Shown one piece after another: positions 16,826 through 26,467 of a stretch of 64,000 nt of DNA; within the stretch, counting starts at the first letter, position 1, and every line of letters starts with the position of its first letter. A program made the position numbers and the translations under genes. The notes beneath the pieces are model-generated. The model made no database searches. It was not told the DNA's origin and saw only the letters and a program-made list of their open reading frames with translations. The stretch is from positions 98,071-162,070 of the forward strand of contig NZ_SLVV01000014.1 in the NCBI RefSeq assembly GCF_004340465.1, in the 5' to 3' direction. This stretch comes from Mesobacillus foraminis. Lineage in GTDB: Bacteria; Bacillota; Bacilli; Bacillales; Cytobacillaceae.

Positions 16826-17057
16826 TTCCATAACCTCATTCCATTGAATTAACTTTATTTTCTAAATAAAATATATTCAAATAGTAAGGATTTATGATGT
16901 AGGTAATCGGAGGATTAGGCTAATTAAATTCGTTATTAAGTACGGTGCAGGGGAGTAGAATAGGGCTTCTATGACATCAGCTAAAATAATTATTGAATTG
17001 GGAACAATTTGATATCTCAGTCGTATTAAATAAAAAGGGGGAATTGGCATAGGTAAG

Positions 17058-17369
17058 ATGGTAAGCAGCATGATAACCTTAGTTATAATTGGAATGATCA
17101 ATTTTGGTATCACTTTTATTACTGATCTAGGATTTATTGAATCATCTTTTTTTGTCGGACTAATAAGTGCAGTAAGTATCTATTTCTTTTCATCATCGGG
17201 TGGGGTAACAAGCCGTAATTTAGATAGGCAAGTACAAGGGGGGGTTGGGATTAAAGTTAATTCGCCGGAGAAAAAATTCTACCCTTCATATGCATTTTTT
17301 GCATCTATTGTTTACCTAGTAGGGGCAACAATCGCAACCGTTATTGAGTACCAAGAATATTTTTTATAG
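17058..17369 (+). CDS. Small membrane protein, function unknown
   Basis: 103 aa: two close N-terminal helices (residues 4-20 and 27-47), a Gly/Ser-rich cytosolic loop (SSGGVTSRN, QVQGGVGIK) and a C-terminal helix (78-95). Resembles small Bacillus envelope proteins with a conserved central loop, but I cannot name the family. Ribosome binding site weak. Confidence 0.6.
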   Translation: MVSSMITLVIIGMINFGITFITDLGFIESSFFVGLISAVSIYFFSSSGGVTSRNLDRQVQGGVGIKVNSPEKKFYPSYAFFASIVYLVGATIATVIEYQEYFL

Positions 17370-17542
17370 ACAAAAGCTTTTACTTAATCAACTACAGGAT
17401 GCAAAAGCAACTTGATTTAGCGTGATTTTTTCTTCTACAAGAAATCAGTTTTATTTTATAACAGGACGGGCATTAATCAGGTTAAATTTGCGCTCTTTAG
17501 GTTGAAAGAGATGAATAATCGTTGTAAAGGGGACATCACCTA

Positions 17543-17908
17543 ATGAAAACCAATAACTATTTAAAAGCCCATATTAAAGAGTTGGAGGAGAAATTATTAA
17601 ACCCAGAAGTACGTTCATCGAGAACGGAGCTAAAAAAATTATTGGCTGATGATTTCTTTGAATTCGGAAGTTCAGGGAAGGTTTTGTATAAGGATGAAGA
17701 GATCGGTGAAAGCGGAATAGGAATAGTTAGGATGACATTGAGTGATTTTGATGTTCACCCTCTATCGGATTCCGTCTTGTTAGCGACATACAGCATTTTC
17801 AATGAAGAAAGTAAACAACATTCTTTGCGCAGTTCTATATGGAAACTTAACGAGGGTAAATGGAAAATGGTCTTTCATCAAGGAACAAAAAAAGATCCTT
17901 CAGCTTGA
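17543..17908 (+). CDS. NTF2-like (DUF4440/SnoaL-type) protein
   Basis: 121 aa. An N-terminal helix (HIKELEEKLLNPEVR) is followed by LLADDFFEFGSSGKVLYKDE and a C-terminal sheet ending in WKLNEGKWKMVFHQGT, the pattern of DUF4440 nuclear-transport-factor-2-like proteins that bind small ligands or act as ketosteroid-isomerase-like enzymes. AAAGGGG precedes the ATG. Substrate unknown. Confidence 0.85.
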   Translation: MKTNNYLKAHIKELEEKLLNPEVRSSRTELKKLLADDFFEFGSSGKVLYKDEEIGESGIGIVRMTLSDFDVHPLSDSVLLATYSIFNEESKQHSLRSSIWKLNEGKWKMVFHQGTKKDPSA

Positions 17909-17952
17909 ATACCTTTCTTGATAAACAAGGTTTGTTGCAGAGGGTATTATTG

Positions 17953-17987
17953 GAAGAGCTTCATCCTTAGAGGAAGTAAAGCTCTTC
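17953..17987. terminator. Terminator between converging genes
   Basis: GAAGAGCTT (17953-17961) pairs with AAGCTCTTC (17979-17987). It sits between the NTF2-like gene (plus) and the esterase gene (minus). Confidence 0.7.
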
Positions 17988-18037
17988 TAACAAATTCCTT
18001 TTAACTGTATGAATGATTAAGGTGGTAAAGTTAAGGA

Positions 18038-19009
18038 CTAACTCTGTTCTGCAAAATAACGTTCTACCGCCAATTTAAACGAACGAATGAAGAACGAGAT
18101 TGCCTTTTTACTTATTTCTGCATGGGGGTTTATAATATCAAACCCATGATAACAGCCTTTATACAACTCAAAGTATACTGGGATACCTGCTCGTTTTAAA
18201 TTTTCAACATACATAATCGTTTCATCTCTGAAAGGTTCGATATCACCTACAAATGTAATGGTAGGTGGAAGGTTACTATAATCTGTTGCCCTGGCAGCTG
18301 CAGCATATGCAGGCACATTTTTCTCAAATAATTCACCAAGATATAGCTTCCATGCCCATCTGTTGGTTTTTGAATTCCAAATAGGAGCGTTATTATCTTT
18401 AGCGGATTCTGTTATCATTCGGTCATCTATCATTGGATATAAAGGCATTTGAAAAGCAATATTTACTTCTTGTTTGTCCCTCGCATAGTGAGTAAGTGCA
18501 GTAGTTAATCCCCCGCCAGCACTCTCCCCGCCTACGATAAGTTGATTGTCCCTAATCCCAAGTTCGCTTGCATGACTTTTCATCCATAAAAGGGCAGCGT
18601 AAGAGTCCTCTAATGCAGCCGGAAATGGAGCCTCTATTGATAAACGATAGTCAGGGGCTATGATTACACAATCGCTTGCCTCTATTAATCTTTTGTAAGT
18701 GTCCGCAAATGTTTCAGGAATCCCTTGTGCATATCCTCCGCCGTGCAGCCAAAGGACACCAGGTACATCGGTTTTTGGATTAAGCGGTTTATATATACAG
18801 ATACGTAATTTTGAGCCATCTTTCCGTGTAATCCACTCTTGACTAGAGTATAATCCCTCAATGGCTTTTCCTTTCTGTTTCTCCATTCGTTTATTAATCG
18901 CATGCATAAACTTTATATACTTGGCTTCACTGGATTTATTTATTAAAAGATTAAAAAGCTTTCCTCTGATTCTCAATTGTTTATCAATCATTTTATTACT
19001 GACTTTCAC
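18038..19009 (-). CDS. Alpha/beta-hydrolase esterase, hormone-sensitive-lipase family
   Basis: 323 aa. HGGG oxyanion motif (His89-Gly92), nucleophile elbow GGESAGG (Ser163) and catalytic His288 in YHGFD. The usual catalytic Asp of the D-P-L motif reads Glu258 (IEPF). No signal peptide, so a cytoplasmic carboxylesterase acting on short-chain esters is likely. It stands alone on the minus strand. Confidence 0.92.
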   Translation of the reverse strand: MKVSNKMIDKQLRIRGKLFNLLINKSSEAKYIKFMHAINKRMEKQKGKAIEGLYSSQEWITRKDGSKLRICIYKPLNPKTDVPGVLWLHGGGYAQGIPETFADTYKRLIEASDCVIIAPDYRLSIEAPFPAALEDSYAALLWMKSHASELGIRDNQLIVGGESAGGGLTTALTHYARDKQEVNIAFQMPLYPMIDDRMITESAKDNNAPIWNSKTNRWAWKLYLGELFEKNVPAYAAAARATDYSNLPPTITFVGDIEPFRDETIMYVENLKRAGIPVYFELYKGCYHGFDIINPHAEISKKAISFFIRSFKLAVERYFAEQS

Positions 19010-19404
19010 TAAATGTCCTCCTCAGAGTGCATATATTACTTCTTATATAAATTATATTAGGGACAGGGTGTATAATAATCAACTGGCAGTTCGGTAAATT
19101 TTGATATATACAATCCTTCGTATTGCAGGGCTGCTTCGAGAGTAATTCCGTCTTTTTTCGCCTTCAATGGAAATTGGATCTTCATGGAGGATATCCCTTT
19201 TAGGAATAAAAGTGGATGAATAAGTTAAATGGATACGAACATCCCCAATGCAGAAAGGGATGGTGTTAATCCGCCACATTTTTTTACAAGGTTTTCTTTG
19301 TAAGGATACTACTTTTGAAAAAGACAAGGAATAATTTTACTATTTACGTATTATATAAACAGGATATCTTATACAGATTAGTATGATATAGGTGGGCAGA
19401 TAAA

Positions 19405-19647
19405 ATGAAACTATTAACGATTGGTTTAACTTTTTTATTATCAAGTTCAATTATCTATGGTTCAACATTGATTTCTGCATCATTCTATTCTCAGGTGTTA
19501 GCAGGTACTGATGGTCTGGGGTGGGATAATAGATACGGAGTCTACGGAACTGCTTTTAGAGAGACAGGGACATTTCCAGTTATACTTTCTATTTTATTAG
19601 GGTTAATAGGTGTAATGTTGGTAGTCAAATCCATAAGAAAGAAGTAG
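19405..19647 (+). CDS. Small two-helix membrane protein
   Basis: 80 aa with hydrophobic helices at residues 3-28 and 57-75 and an outside loop containing GWDNRYGVYGTAFRETG. AGGTGGGCAG precedes the ATG. The conserved-looking loop suggests a real family, not one I can name. The spacer upstream (19010-19404) contains a weak minus-strand ORF that looks degenerate and was not called. Confidence 0.65.
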   Translation: MKLLTIGLTFLLSSSIIYGSTLISASFYSQVLAGTDGLGWDNRYGVYGTAFRETGTFPVILSILLGLIGVMLVVKSIRKK

Positions 19648-19735
19648 AAGATTTTCTATTCTATTACGTGGGTAGGAATAAGGAACAGAAGAAGTTTAAA
19701 ATGATACTTTATGAAACATATATATAGACAAGATA

Positions 19736-19788
19736 AAGGGCCGGTTCATACGTTTAGTCGTTTGCTGATTGGCCCTTAATTTTTTTAT
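19736..19788. terminator. Terminator between converging small genes
   Basis: AAGGGCC (19736-19742) pairs with GGCCCTT (19771-19777), followed by TTAATTTTTTT. Confidence 0.7.
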
Positions 19789-19916
19789 TATTTATATATG
19801 TCGTCCGCATGCTCGTACCTGATTTTTTCAGAATTCATCGTATCTTTTTTATTGTTTTTATCTTGATTACGGTTGTCCCCTTTAGTTTGCTGTTTCTTGT
19901 TTTCATTCCCTGGCAT
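19788..19916 (-). CDS. Small hydrophilic protein, 42 aa
   Basis: Too short for automatic ORF calling. It starts MPGNENKKQQTKGDN, is rich in Lys, Asn and Gln, and ends with an acidic HADDIYK. A perfect AGGAGG lies eight bases upstream (19924-19929 on the complementary strand). Strongly charged small proteins of this kind are frequent in Bacillus, some spore-associated. No function assigned. Confidence 0.6.
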   Translation of the reverse strand: MPGNENKKQQTKGDNRNQDKNNKKDTMNSEKIRYEHADDIYK

Positions 19917-20215
19917 CTTTCTGCCTCCTAATCATAGTTTGAACAGTGTCTTTTTAATTGTACCCATTAGAAGTAAGTTTTTTTGGGGGGAGATGATCGC
20001 TTCCTCGTTATTGTTGTCCTTTAGGTAACTTTCCTTTATAGCATGCCCAATATTTAAGCCTGCTTACTATGAATGCTGTGATCCTTAAGGAGTGATAACC
20101 AGAACCCATTTTTGCATTCCTGGTGTCGTCCCCCGGGTGCTAGGTGATGGAATAAATCCAAAAGCTGAAGCAAGCACGCTCCAGCTTGTAACTACGATCT
20201 TATCTATTCCATGTA

Positions 20216-20644
20216 TTACTGCAAATGGGTAGGTTCTGAAATTTGGCTTAATGCTGTTCCAGCTTCGTTGACGAAAATGTTGACTCTTGCCAAATCCCCG
20301 ATTGCACAAATGCCGACCATTTCTCCATTTTCAACGACAGGTATTCTCCTGATTTGATTGTCCGCCATGATGCGGGCACATTCATGAACGTCCGTTTCTG
20401 GAGAACAAGTAATAACATCACTCGTCATACAATCATGACAATGAACAGAATCACTATCCTGTCCGTCTGCAACCACATTTAATACAATATCCCGGTCCGT
20501 GATCATGCCGATCACTTTTTTATTTTCACAGACTGGGACTGCGCCACAATTAATTTCCTGCATAATTTTTGCAGCTGATCTCACTGAATCATGTGGTGCG
20601 CAGGCCTTTACATCTTTCGTCATAATTTCTTTTACACTTTTCAT
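20216..20644 (-). CDS. CBS-domain protein, YhcV-like
   Basis: 142 aa, made of two CBS repeats (about 8-60 and 75-130) with GAVPVCENKKVIGMITDRDIV and the matching RRIPVVENGEMVGICAIGDLA, the arrangement of Bacillus subtilis YhcV. CBS pairs bind adenine nucleotides. The start at 20644 follows AAGGTGG; an earlier in-frame start overlaps that site. Cysteines in HCHDC between the repeats are unusual and could bind metal. Downstream (20085-20215) an open minus frame looks degenerate. Confidence 0.88.
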   Translation of the reverse strand: MKSVKEIMTKDVKACAPHDSVRSAAKIMQEINCGAVPVCENKKVIGMITDRDIVLNVVADGQDSDSVHCHDCMTSDVITCSPETDVHECARIMADNQIRRIPVVENGEMVGICAIGDLARVNIFVNEAGTALSQISEPTHLQ

Positions 20645-20748
20645 GCAAATAACCACCTTTATAACTGAATTTTGAGTTCTTAGTTTGCCGCTATTTCACC
20701 TAATTATTTTAAGAAACCTTTGATCAATTATTTACGGGAGATTGTGAT

Positions 20749-20924
20749 GTGCCTCGTCCATATGTACAACCTAAACAATTCATGAATGCCCACCAATTTT
20801 TTTTGTATCGACTGCGGGGGTTGTCCACAATGTCGTTCCAGAAATAATAAAAGGTTTGGTGTATGCGTTTTTTACAAAGGGATATGCAGCTTATTTGTTG
20901 AAAAAATACTTAGTTACTCCATAA
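20749..20924 (+). pseudogene. Small basic/amphipathic protein, frameshifted
   Basis: A GTG behind CGGGAG reads MPRPYVQPKQFMNAHQFFLY and continues RLRG; one base frame change then gives VVHNVVPEIIKGLVYAFFTK and GYAAYLLKKYLVTP before a stop. The break falls between an eight-T and a five-G run, so it may be a recent mutation or a homopolymer error. The joined product would be about 58 aa. Family unknown. Confidence 0.4.
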
Positions 20925-20956
20925 CAATTTGTGTGAAATTTGGGGAGGATATCTGG

Positions 20957-21406
20957 ATGCCAATACCGAAACACATTGTTTCAGCAGCAAGTATTGTTTT
21001 TAATGATAAAGGAGAAATTTTATTGATAAAAGGCCCGCGCCGTGGATGGGAGATGCCTGGCGGACAAGTGGAAGAGGGGGAATCAATTAAAGATGCTGCC
21101 ATCAGGGAAGCAAAAGAGGAATCAGGAATCGATATTGAGATCATAAAATTTTGTGGTGTCTTTCAAAATGTAGATCGCTCCATCTGCAATACATTATTTT
21201 TAGGTAAAGCAATTGGGGGAGCTCCAACTGCCTGCCCTGGTGAGAGCTTAGAAGTCGGATTTTACCCCATTAAAGAAGCATTAGAGATGGTAACCTGGAA
21301 AAATTTCAGAAAGAGGATCGAGTATTGCCTAGATGAAAGTACTCACCCCTTTTATTTAGAATTCAATGGGAAAGATAACGAAGGAATGATTTATAAACTT
21401 TCATAA
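20957..21406 (+). CDS. NUDIX hydrolase
   Basis: 149 aa. The Nudix box reads GGQVEEGESIKDAAIREAKE plus ESGI (about residues 37-60), fully canonical. It hydrolyses nucleoside diphosphate-linked substrates with Mg2+. The start is set at 20957 behind GGGGAGG; a longer open frame upstream belongs to the frameshifted small gene. Followed by a methyltransferase and a kinase-like gene, each with its own ribosome binding site. Confidence 0.92.
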   Translation: MPIPKHIVSAASIVFNDKGEILLIKGPRRGWEMPGGQVEEGESIKDAAIREAKEESGIDIEIIKFCGVFQNVDRSICNTLFLGKAIGGAPTACPGESLEVGFYPIKEALEMVTWKNFRKRIEYCLDESTHPFYLEFNGKDNEGMIYKLS

Positions 21407-21508
21407 TAAATTTAAACTTTAAGGGAGAATTGCCGCCCAACAGACAGTTTTCTTTCTTTTTAGAGGTAATGTTAAATGGATAATCCATATTAAAAGGGGA
21501 ATAGTTGA

Positions 21509-22219
21509 ATGGATATAAACGTAAGAACAGCTTTCGATCAGCTTGCGAGCGATTATGAACACCATGCAGACACTAAAAATGCATATAACATTTATTACGA
21601 AAGACCGGCAATGTTGAACTTGTTCCCTGCAAATATAAAAAACCAGAAGGTGCTTGATGCTGGCTGTGCAGCAGGCTGGTATACAGCCGAGTTACTTAAG
21701 CTTGGCGCAGAAGTGACCGCAACTGACATCAGTACAGATATGGTAGCAGCTGCTAAAAGGCGTGTTGGGAACAAAGCGAGGGTTCTAAATCTGGATCTTA
21801 GCAAAGAACTGCCTTTTCAAAATCATTCTTTCGATCTCATAATCAGTTCTCTGGTCATGCATTATATTCAAGATTGGGACAGGCCTTTTAGTGAGTTTCA
21901 AAGGATTTTAAAACCAGGAGGGATCCTGCTATTTTCAACCCATCATCCTTTTATGGATATAAACCTTTCTAAAGAAAAGAAGTACTTTTCTACAGAGCTC
22001 ATTAATGACCAATGGGAAAGGCAAGGAAAGTTGATCGATGTCCCGTTTTACCGTAGGCCTTTGAATGAAATATTGAACAAGACTCTTCAGTATTTTACGA
22101 TCGAAAGCATTGTTGAACCTCAGCCAACCGTAGAATTTAAATCACTAAAACCAGATGGGTATGAGAGACTAATGAACAATCCTAATTTTTTAATTGTAAA
22201 GGCTAGGCGGGGAAATTGA
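21509..22219 (+). CDS. Class I SAM-dependent methyltransferase
   Basis: 236 aa. Motif I VLDAGCAAGWYT (about 48-59), acidic end of strand two in ATDIS, and SLVMHYIQDWD as post-IV motif place it in the Methyltransf_11/UbiE-like group acting on small molecules. AAAAGGGGAATAG precedes the ATG. It lies 43 bp before an APH-fold gene, probably one transcript. Confidence 0.92.
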   Translation: MDINVRTAFDQLASDYEHHADTKNAYNIYYERPAMLNLFPANIKNQKVLDAGCAAGWYTAELLKLGAEVTATDISTDMVAAAKRRVGNKARVLNLDLSKELPFQNHSFDLIISSLVMHYIQDWDRPFSEFQRILKPGGILLFSTHHPFMDINLSKEKKYFSTELINDQWERQGKLIDVPFYRRPLNEILNKTLQYFTIESIVEPQPTVEFKSLKPDGYERLMNNPNFLIVKARRGN

Positions 22220-22262
22220 AAGGAGATACATTAGTATTCGGATTTAAAAGTGGGGATGAAAA

Positions 22263-23117
22263 ATGGACATTAAAAAAGTCATTTTGGAGCTGCTTCAAAA
22301 TAAGATCATACATACAAAACCAACACAATATGAACCATTAATCGGGGGTACGGTCAGTCAACTGTATCTCCTGAACAGTGATGGGATCAAATACGTAGTT
22401 AAGATAAATACCCCTGAAGTGATTCAGTCAGAGGCAGCTTTTCTCCATTATTATAAAGAAACAACTTTATTGCCTAAACTGTTATTTATGGAGCCATCTT
22501 ATAAATATATCGTTTATTCTTTCATTAACGGGTCAACAGATTACGGCAGAAAAAATAAAAAAGAAATTCTCAAGGCTCTGGTACAAGGACTTCTGAATCA
22601 TTATAAGCCCATACCCGATGTAGTCGGCTGGGGGTGGGCGGACCAGCCGGCAGATTCCTGGGAGAATTTTCTGATCAATGAAATCCTTGAAGCAAAAAAA
22701 TGGATTGATTCACGATTGGGTAGAGATGACCATGATTTTGTCATTACCCTTGTTAAAAAAATCCGATTAGAAATAAAACCATATTTAATACATGGGGATT
22801 GCGGAGTTCATAATTTCATTTTTCATGAGCAGCAGCTCTGTGGCGTGATTGATCCTGCTCCCGTTATAGGAGAACCTCTATATGATTTAATCTATGCCTT
22901 TTGCTCTTCCCCTGATGATTTAACAAAAGAAACCTTTGATTACGCAGTAAGTCATTTGATGATTGAAGGAGAAAAAGAGAAGTCATTCTTATACGAAAAA
23001 GTGGTCATTGGTTTATATCTAAGGCTTGGGACGTGTATTAAACATCATTCAAGTGATTTTGGGGAATATCTTAAAGCCTGGGACTACTGGGTGAATGTAA
23101 TCAAAAAAGGATCATGA
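22263..23117 (+). CDS. APH-fold phosphotransferase
   Basis: 284 aa. The Brenner motif HGDCGVHNF (catalytic Asp and Asn intact) and the IDPAPVIGEP metal loop define the family. The N-lobe has YVVKINTPE. It phosphorylates an unknown small molecule; resistance to an antibiotic is possible but cannot be inferred. Good site GTGGGGATG. Confidence 0.88.
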   Translation: MDIKKVILELLQNKIIHTKPTQYEPLIGGTVSQLYLLNSDGIKYVVKINTPEVIQSEAAFLHYYKETTLLPKLLFMEPSYKYIVYSFINGSTDYGRKNKKEILKALVQGLLNHYKPIPDVVGWGWADQPADSWENFLINEILEAKKWIDSRLGRDDHDFVITLVKKIRLEIKPYLIHGDCGVHNFIFHEQQLCGVIDPAPVIGEPLYDLIYAFCSSPDDLTKETFDYAVSHLMIEGEKEKSFLYEKVVIGLYLRLGTCIKHHSSDFGEYLKAWDYWVNVIKKGS

Positions 23118-23437
23118 CGCTCTTCAACGAAAGCGTGCAGAACCGGGATGTTAAAAGGATTTACAAATAATGGAATCAACTCTAGTGGAAAATGATTTTT
23201 CGTTTTTGTAAAACCAATATCGTGGCTAAAGAGAAACCCCTGCGGCTTGTTCCCGTTAGGGGTTCTGTACGTAAGAAAGTCATTAACTGGTTAGCTTAAC
23301 GAAAGTACAGGACGGACTGGTAAATGGAATCACGGTAATTTATATAAATTGTTTTCCTTATTGAGCAAATACTACTGTAAGTAGAGCAACGGCTAATTCT
23401 TCTATATATATATTGGTTAATCAGGGAGGCTATTTTT
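23118..23437. other. Intergenic region
   Basis: Contains a hairpin AACCCCT...AGGGGTT near 23235-23265 that may end the kinase transcript, then an AT-rich promoter region for the SDR gene. No ORF supported. Confidence 0.4.
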
Positions 23438-24508
23438 ATGGATCGAGAAATAAGCAATCTGGACAAAGGGGAGAGGGGGATTCTGAGCGGAAAAAGGAAT
23501 ATGAATTTAAAGAATTTAAAAGACCAGGTTATTGTGATTACAGGGGCATCAAGCGGAATTGGTCTTGTAACTGCGAGGATGGCAGCTGAAAGTGGTGCGA
23601 AAGTAGTGGCAGCAGCAAGAAATGAAGAAGCATTAAAGGAACTCGTTAAAGAATTACAGGAAAAGGGCCATACTGCCATGATGGTAAAAGCAGATGTCGG
23701 GATAGAGGAAGATGTTAAAAAAATTGCGGAAGCGGCTTTAAAGGAATTTGGACGTTTTGACACGTGGGTGAATAATGCCGGGGTAACGATATATGGGTAC
23801 GCAATGGATGTTAGTATTGAGGATATGAAGCGTATGTTTGATACGAATTATTGGGGAGTTGTTTACGGCTCGAAGGAAGCGGTGAAACACTTTAAAGGAA
23901 GAGGTGTTCCAGGTGCACTCATTAACGTTGGTAGTTTATTTGGGGACCGAGGCACTCTTATTCAATCAACGTATGCTCCTTCAAAGTTTGCCGTGCACGC
24001 GTGGACGGAGAGCTTAAGAATGGAATTAGAAAATGAAAATGTCCCCATTTCAGTGACACTCATTCATCCGGGGAGAATCGATACACCTTACAATGAACAT
24101 GCAACAAGTTATCTAGACGAGCAGCCGATACATAAAGGGATGATTTATCCGCCAGAAGCTGTAGCTGAAGCAATCCTGTATGCGGCAGAACACCCAAAGA
24201 GGGACATGTTTATCGGTTCGCAAGCTAAAGCGATAAAATTGATCGGTGCAAACTTTCCGCGTTTGACAGATAAACTAATGGAACGGTTTATGCCTCCGAC
24301 CCAGTATGACCCAAATAGACCTTCAAATCTCCGCGAAGAAGGGAATTTATATCACGCAGGTTACGGGATGCACGAGCGAGGGACGAACATAGGCTGGAAA
24401 CGGTCTTCCAGTATGTATGTGAAAGCATCAAAGCATTCTGCCCTGTTCAAGCTGGCAGGTGTCGGATTAGGAATACTCGCTTGGACTGCAATAAGAAGAA
24501 GCAGGTAG
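23438..24508 (+). CDS. Short-chain dehydrogenase/reductase with C-terminal extension
   Basis: 356 aa. Rossmann motif TGASSGIG (about 34-41), NNAG, catalytic Ser and the Y-x-x-x-K (YAPSKFAVHAW). About 100 extra C-terminal residues end in a hydrophobic segment (LAGVGLGILAWTAI), suggesting membrane association, as in the extended YxnA-like SDRs. GGGAGG precedes the ATG at 23438; a later in-frame ATG at 23501 with AAAGGA is an alternative. Substrate unknown. Confidence 0.9.
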   Translation: MDREISNLDKGERGILSGKRNMNLKNLKDQVIVITGASSGIGLVTARMAAESGAKVVAAARNEEALKELVKELQEKGHTAMMVKADVGIEEDVKKIAEAALKEFGRFDTWVNNAGVTIYGYAMDVSIEDMKRMFDTNYWGVVYGSKEAVKHFKGRGVPGALINVGSLFGDRGTLIQSTYAPSKFAVHAWTESLRMELENENVPISVTLIHPGRIDTPYNEHATSYLDEQPIHKGMIYPPEAVAEAILYAAEHPKRDMFIGSQAKAIKLIGANFPRLTDKLMERFMPPTQYDPNRPSNLREEGNLYHAGYGMHERGTNIGWKRSSSMYVKASKHSALFKLAGVGLGILAWTAIRRSR

Positions 24509-24596
24509 AGATCAAGGAACTTAACAGATTTTGGAATCTATTCATGTTTAACGGAAGTCAAAAGGAAGAAGACTGTTAATTTAAAGGAATGATAAA

Positions 24597-24626
24597 CATC
24601 CCCGGATGCTTAGGAATCCGGGGATG
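24597..24626. terminator. Terminator between converging genes
   Basis: CATCCCCGGAT (24597-24607) is perfectly complementary to ATCCGGGGATG (24616-24626), between the SDR and amylase genes. Confidence 0.75.
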
Positions 24627-24647
24627 CTGAGAGCCCACGCATTTTGA

Positions 24648-26207
24648 CTATTTTACCAGTACGGTAGAGTTAGCTGGTATGACAAGGGTTGATTTAACTT
24701 TCTTCGCTCCTTTTTCACTAGAGAATATCAGTTTGCCATTTTGCGGAAGGATCAAAGTGACAGTCTCGTCTGAAAGGTTATGATAGACTTGGAGCGATTT
24801 ATTTTGATAAGAACGGCTGTAGGCAAGGATTTTTGAGTTTACAGTTTGGATCGATTCCAGATTTCCTTTTACGAGCTCTGTATGCTCCTGGCGAACGCGG
24901 ATCATTTCACGGTAATGATTCAGGAGGGAATCCTTCTTTTTATCCTGTGCTTCGACAGAAACACCATTATGTCCAGTATTATAAACCGGGGTCTCCCAGC
25001 TTGTCTGTCCTGTTCCGTTTCCTTCATACCAGCGGAATGGCTCGCGGATGAGCTCATCCGGCTTTTCGCCTGTCATGCCAATTTCTTCGCCGTAATAAAT
25101 GAACGGATTGCCGGGGAGCGTCAGGAGAATGGAGGCAGCTGTTTTGGCTTTGCCCACATCACCGCTAAGCTCACTCATTACCCGGTTTTGATCATGGTTT
25201 GTCAGGAAGGTTGCATCAATCTTATTCGGATTAAAGGTTTTATATAATTCATCTGTAGCAGAGGCGGCTTGTGCAATGCCTTGATCTTCACCTTGTTTAA
25301 GGGAATTGATGATTTTGCCGGCGAGATCGAAGTTGAATAAAGAATCTAGTGACTGATAATAAGGGGCCACCACTTCCGGCTGATCCCAAACCTCTCCAAC
25401 CAGGTAAGCATCCGGATTGGTTTGTTTCATCGCATCTCGGAATTCATTCCACCATTCAATATTTTTTTCGGCGCCTTCCGGAGTTTCTCCTTTGAATATA
25501 TGAAGAGCAGCATCTAACCGGAAACCATCAGCTCCCTGGTCAAGCCAGAACTTCCCGATCTTAATGATTTCCTCCCGCACTTTTGGGTTATCAAAGTTCA
25601 AGTCCGGCATTCCAGACCAGAAGGTGCCGTAAAAATATCCGTCCCCGTTTGGATTTTTGTGCCAAACCTGCTGTCCCCAAGATCCCTTTTCGTTTAAATC
25701 TGTATTTTCATCACTCCAAATATAATAATCCCGGAATGGACTGTTCGGATCTTTGCTCGCTTCTTCAAACCATGGATGTTCACTGCTTGTATGATTAACC
25801 ACGAGGTCCATGATGACTTTCACATCCCGCTGATCTGCTTCTTTTGTAAGGTTTTTGAAATCCTTCAAGGTTCCATACTCTGGGTCAATGGAATAATAAT
25901 CAGTTACATCGTATTTATGATAGCTTGGCGAGGGATTAATCGGCATGAGCCACATGCCATTTACCTGCAGGTCTTTTTTATTGTGAGGGTTGCCATCATT
26001 CAAGTAATCCAGTTTTTTAGTGATTCCATTTAAATCCCCGTGTCCGTCTGCATTGGAATCATAAAAAGAATTGACATAGATTTCATAGAAAACACCGTTT
26101 TTAGCATCTGTTTGAGTTTTGCTGTTATGTACGTTCTCGGCGTGGACTCCTGTTGACAGACTGATTGCAAGCGGCAATGACAGGGTTAATACGGACCATT
26201 TTTTCAT
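24648..26207 (-). CDS. Secreted GH13 alpha-amylase
   Basis: 519 aa. Signal peptide [20 protein letters not shown] with cleavage after VHA. Glycoside hydrolase family 13 regions: [20 protein letters not shown] (nucleophile Asp), LVGEVWDQP (acid Glu) and FLTNHDQNR (transition-state Asp), followed by a C-terminal beta domain. It resembles the roughly 520-residue Bacillus megaterium type of alpha-amylase and would degrade starch or maltodextrins outside the cell. The start at 26207 follows GGAGAAGG; an upstream in-frame extension crosses the operator region and is not coding. Confidence 0.93.
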   Translation of the reverse strand: MKKWSVLTLSLPLAISLSTGVHAENVHNSKTQTDAKNGVFYEIYVNSFYDSNADGHGDLNGITKKLDYLNDGNPHNKKDLQVNGMWLMPINPSPSYHKYDVTDYYSIDPEYGTLKDFKNLTKEADQRDVKVIMDLVVNHTSSEHPWFEEASKDPNSPFRDYYIWSDENTDLNEKGSWGQQVWHKNPNGDGYFYGTFWSGMPDLNFDNPKVREEIIKIGKFWLDQGADGFRLDAALHIFKGETPEGAEKNIEWWNEFRDAMKQTNPDAYLVGEVWDQPEVVAPYYQSLDSLFNFDLAGKIINSLKQGEDQGIAQAASATDELYKTFNPNKIDATFLTNHDQNRVMSELSGDVGKAKTAASILLTLPGNPFIYYGEEIGMTGEKPDELIREPFRWYEGNGTGQTSWETPVYNTGHNGVSVEAQDKKKDSLLNHYREMIRVRQEHTELVKGNLESIQTVNSKILAYSRSYQNKSLQVYHNLSDETVTLILPQNGKLIFSSEKGAKKVKSTLVIPANSTVLVK

Positions 26208-26234
26208 TTTTTCCTTCTCCTCTCTTTTGTAGGG

Positions 26235-26314
26235 TGCAATCGTTTGCGCAAAAGTGCAAGCGGTTGCACAACTTGAATACAAATTGAATATACCAGCCTA
26301 TGAAATCGATTGCA
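26235..26314 (-). promoter_or_regulatory. Three cre/LacI-type operators upstream of the amylase gene
   Basis: Three 14-bp palindromic sites match the CcpA cre consensus core (TGxAAxCGxTxxCA): TGCAATCGTTTGCG at 26235, TGCAAGCGGTTGCA at 26255 and TGAAATCGATTGCA at 26301. The first two have centres 20 bp apart, two helical turns. They imply carbon catabolite repression, or a LacI-family maltose-type regulator. Confidence 0.75.
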
Positions 26315-26467
26315 AACTTTTTTAAATATTTAGTTATTTTTACCTAAAAAATCGGATGGAAGAACAGCCCTTGTATGGCTTGGGACTTATGGGAGGATAC
26401 ACAGCGATGCCAAGGTTCAGAGTTGTATGTTTGGAAGCAGATAAAAGAGCTTACTCAGAGAGTAAGC

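Noticed and set aside
20085..20309. 74-codon minus-strand ORF overlapping the CBS gene end
   Set aside because: Half of it overlaps the real CBS gene in another frame; the remainder (to 20215) could be a remnant but is not supported.
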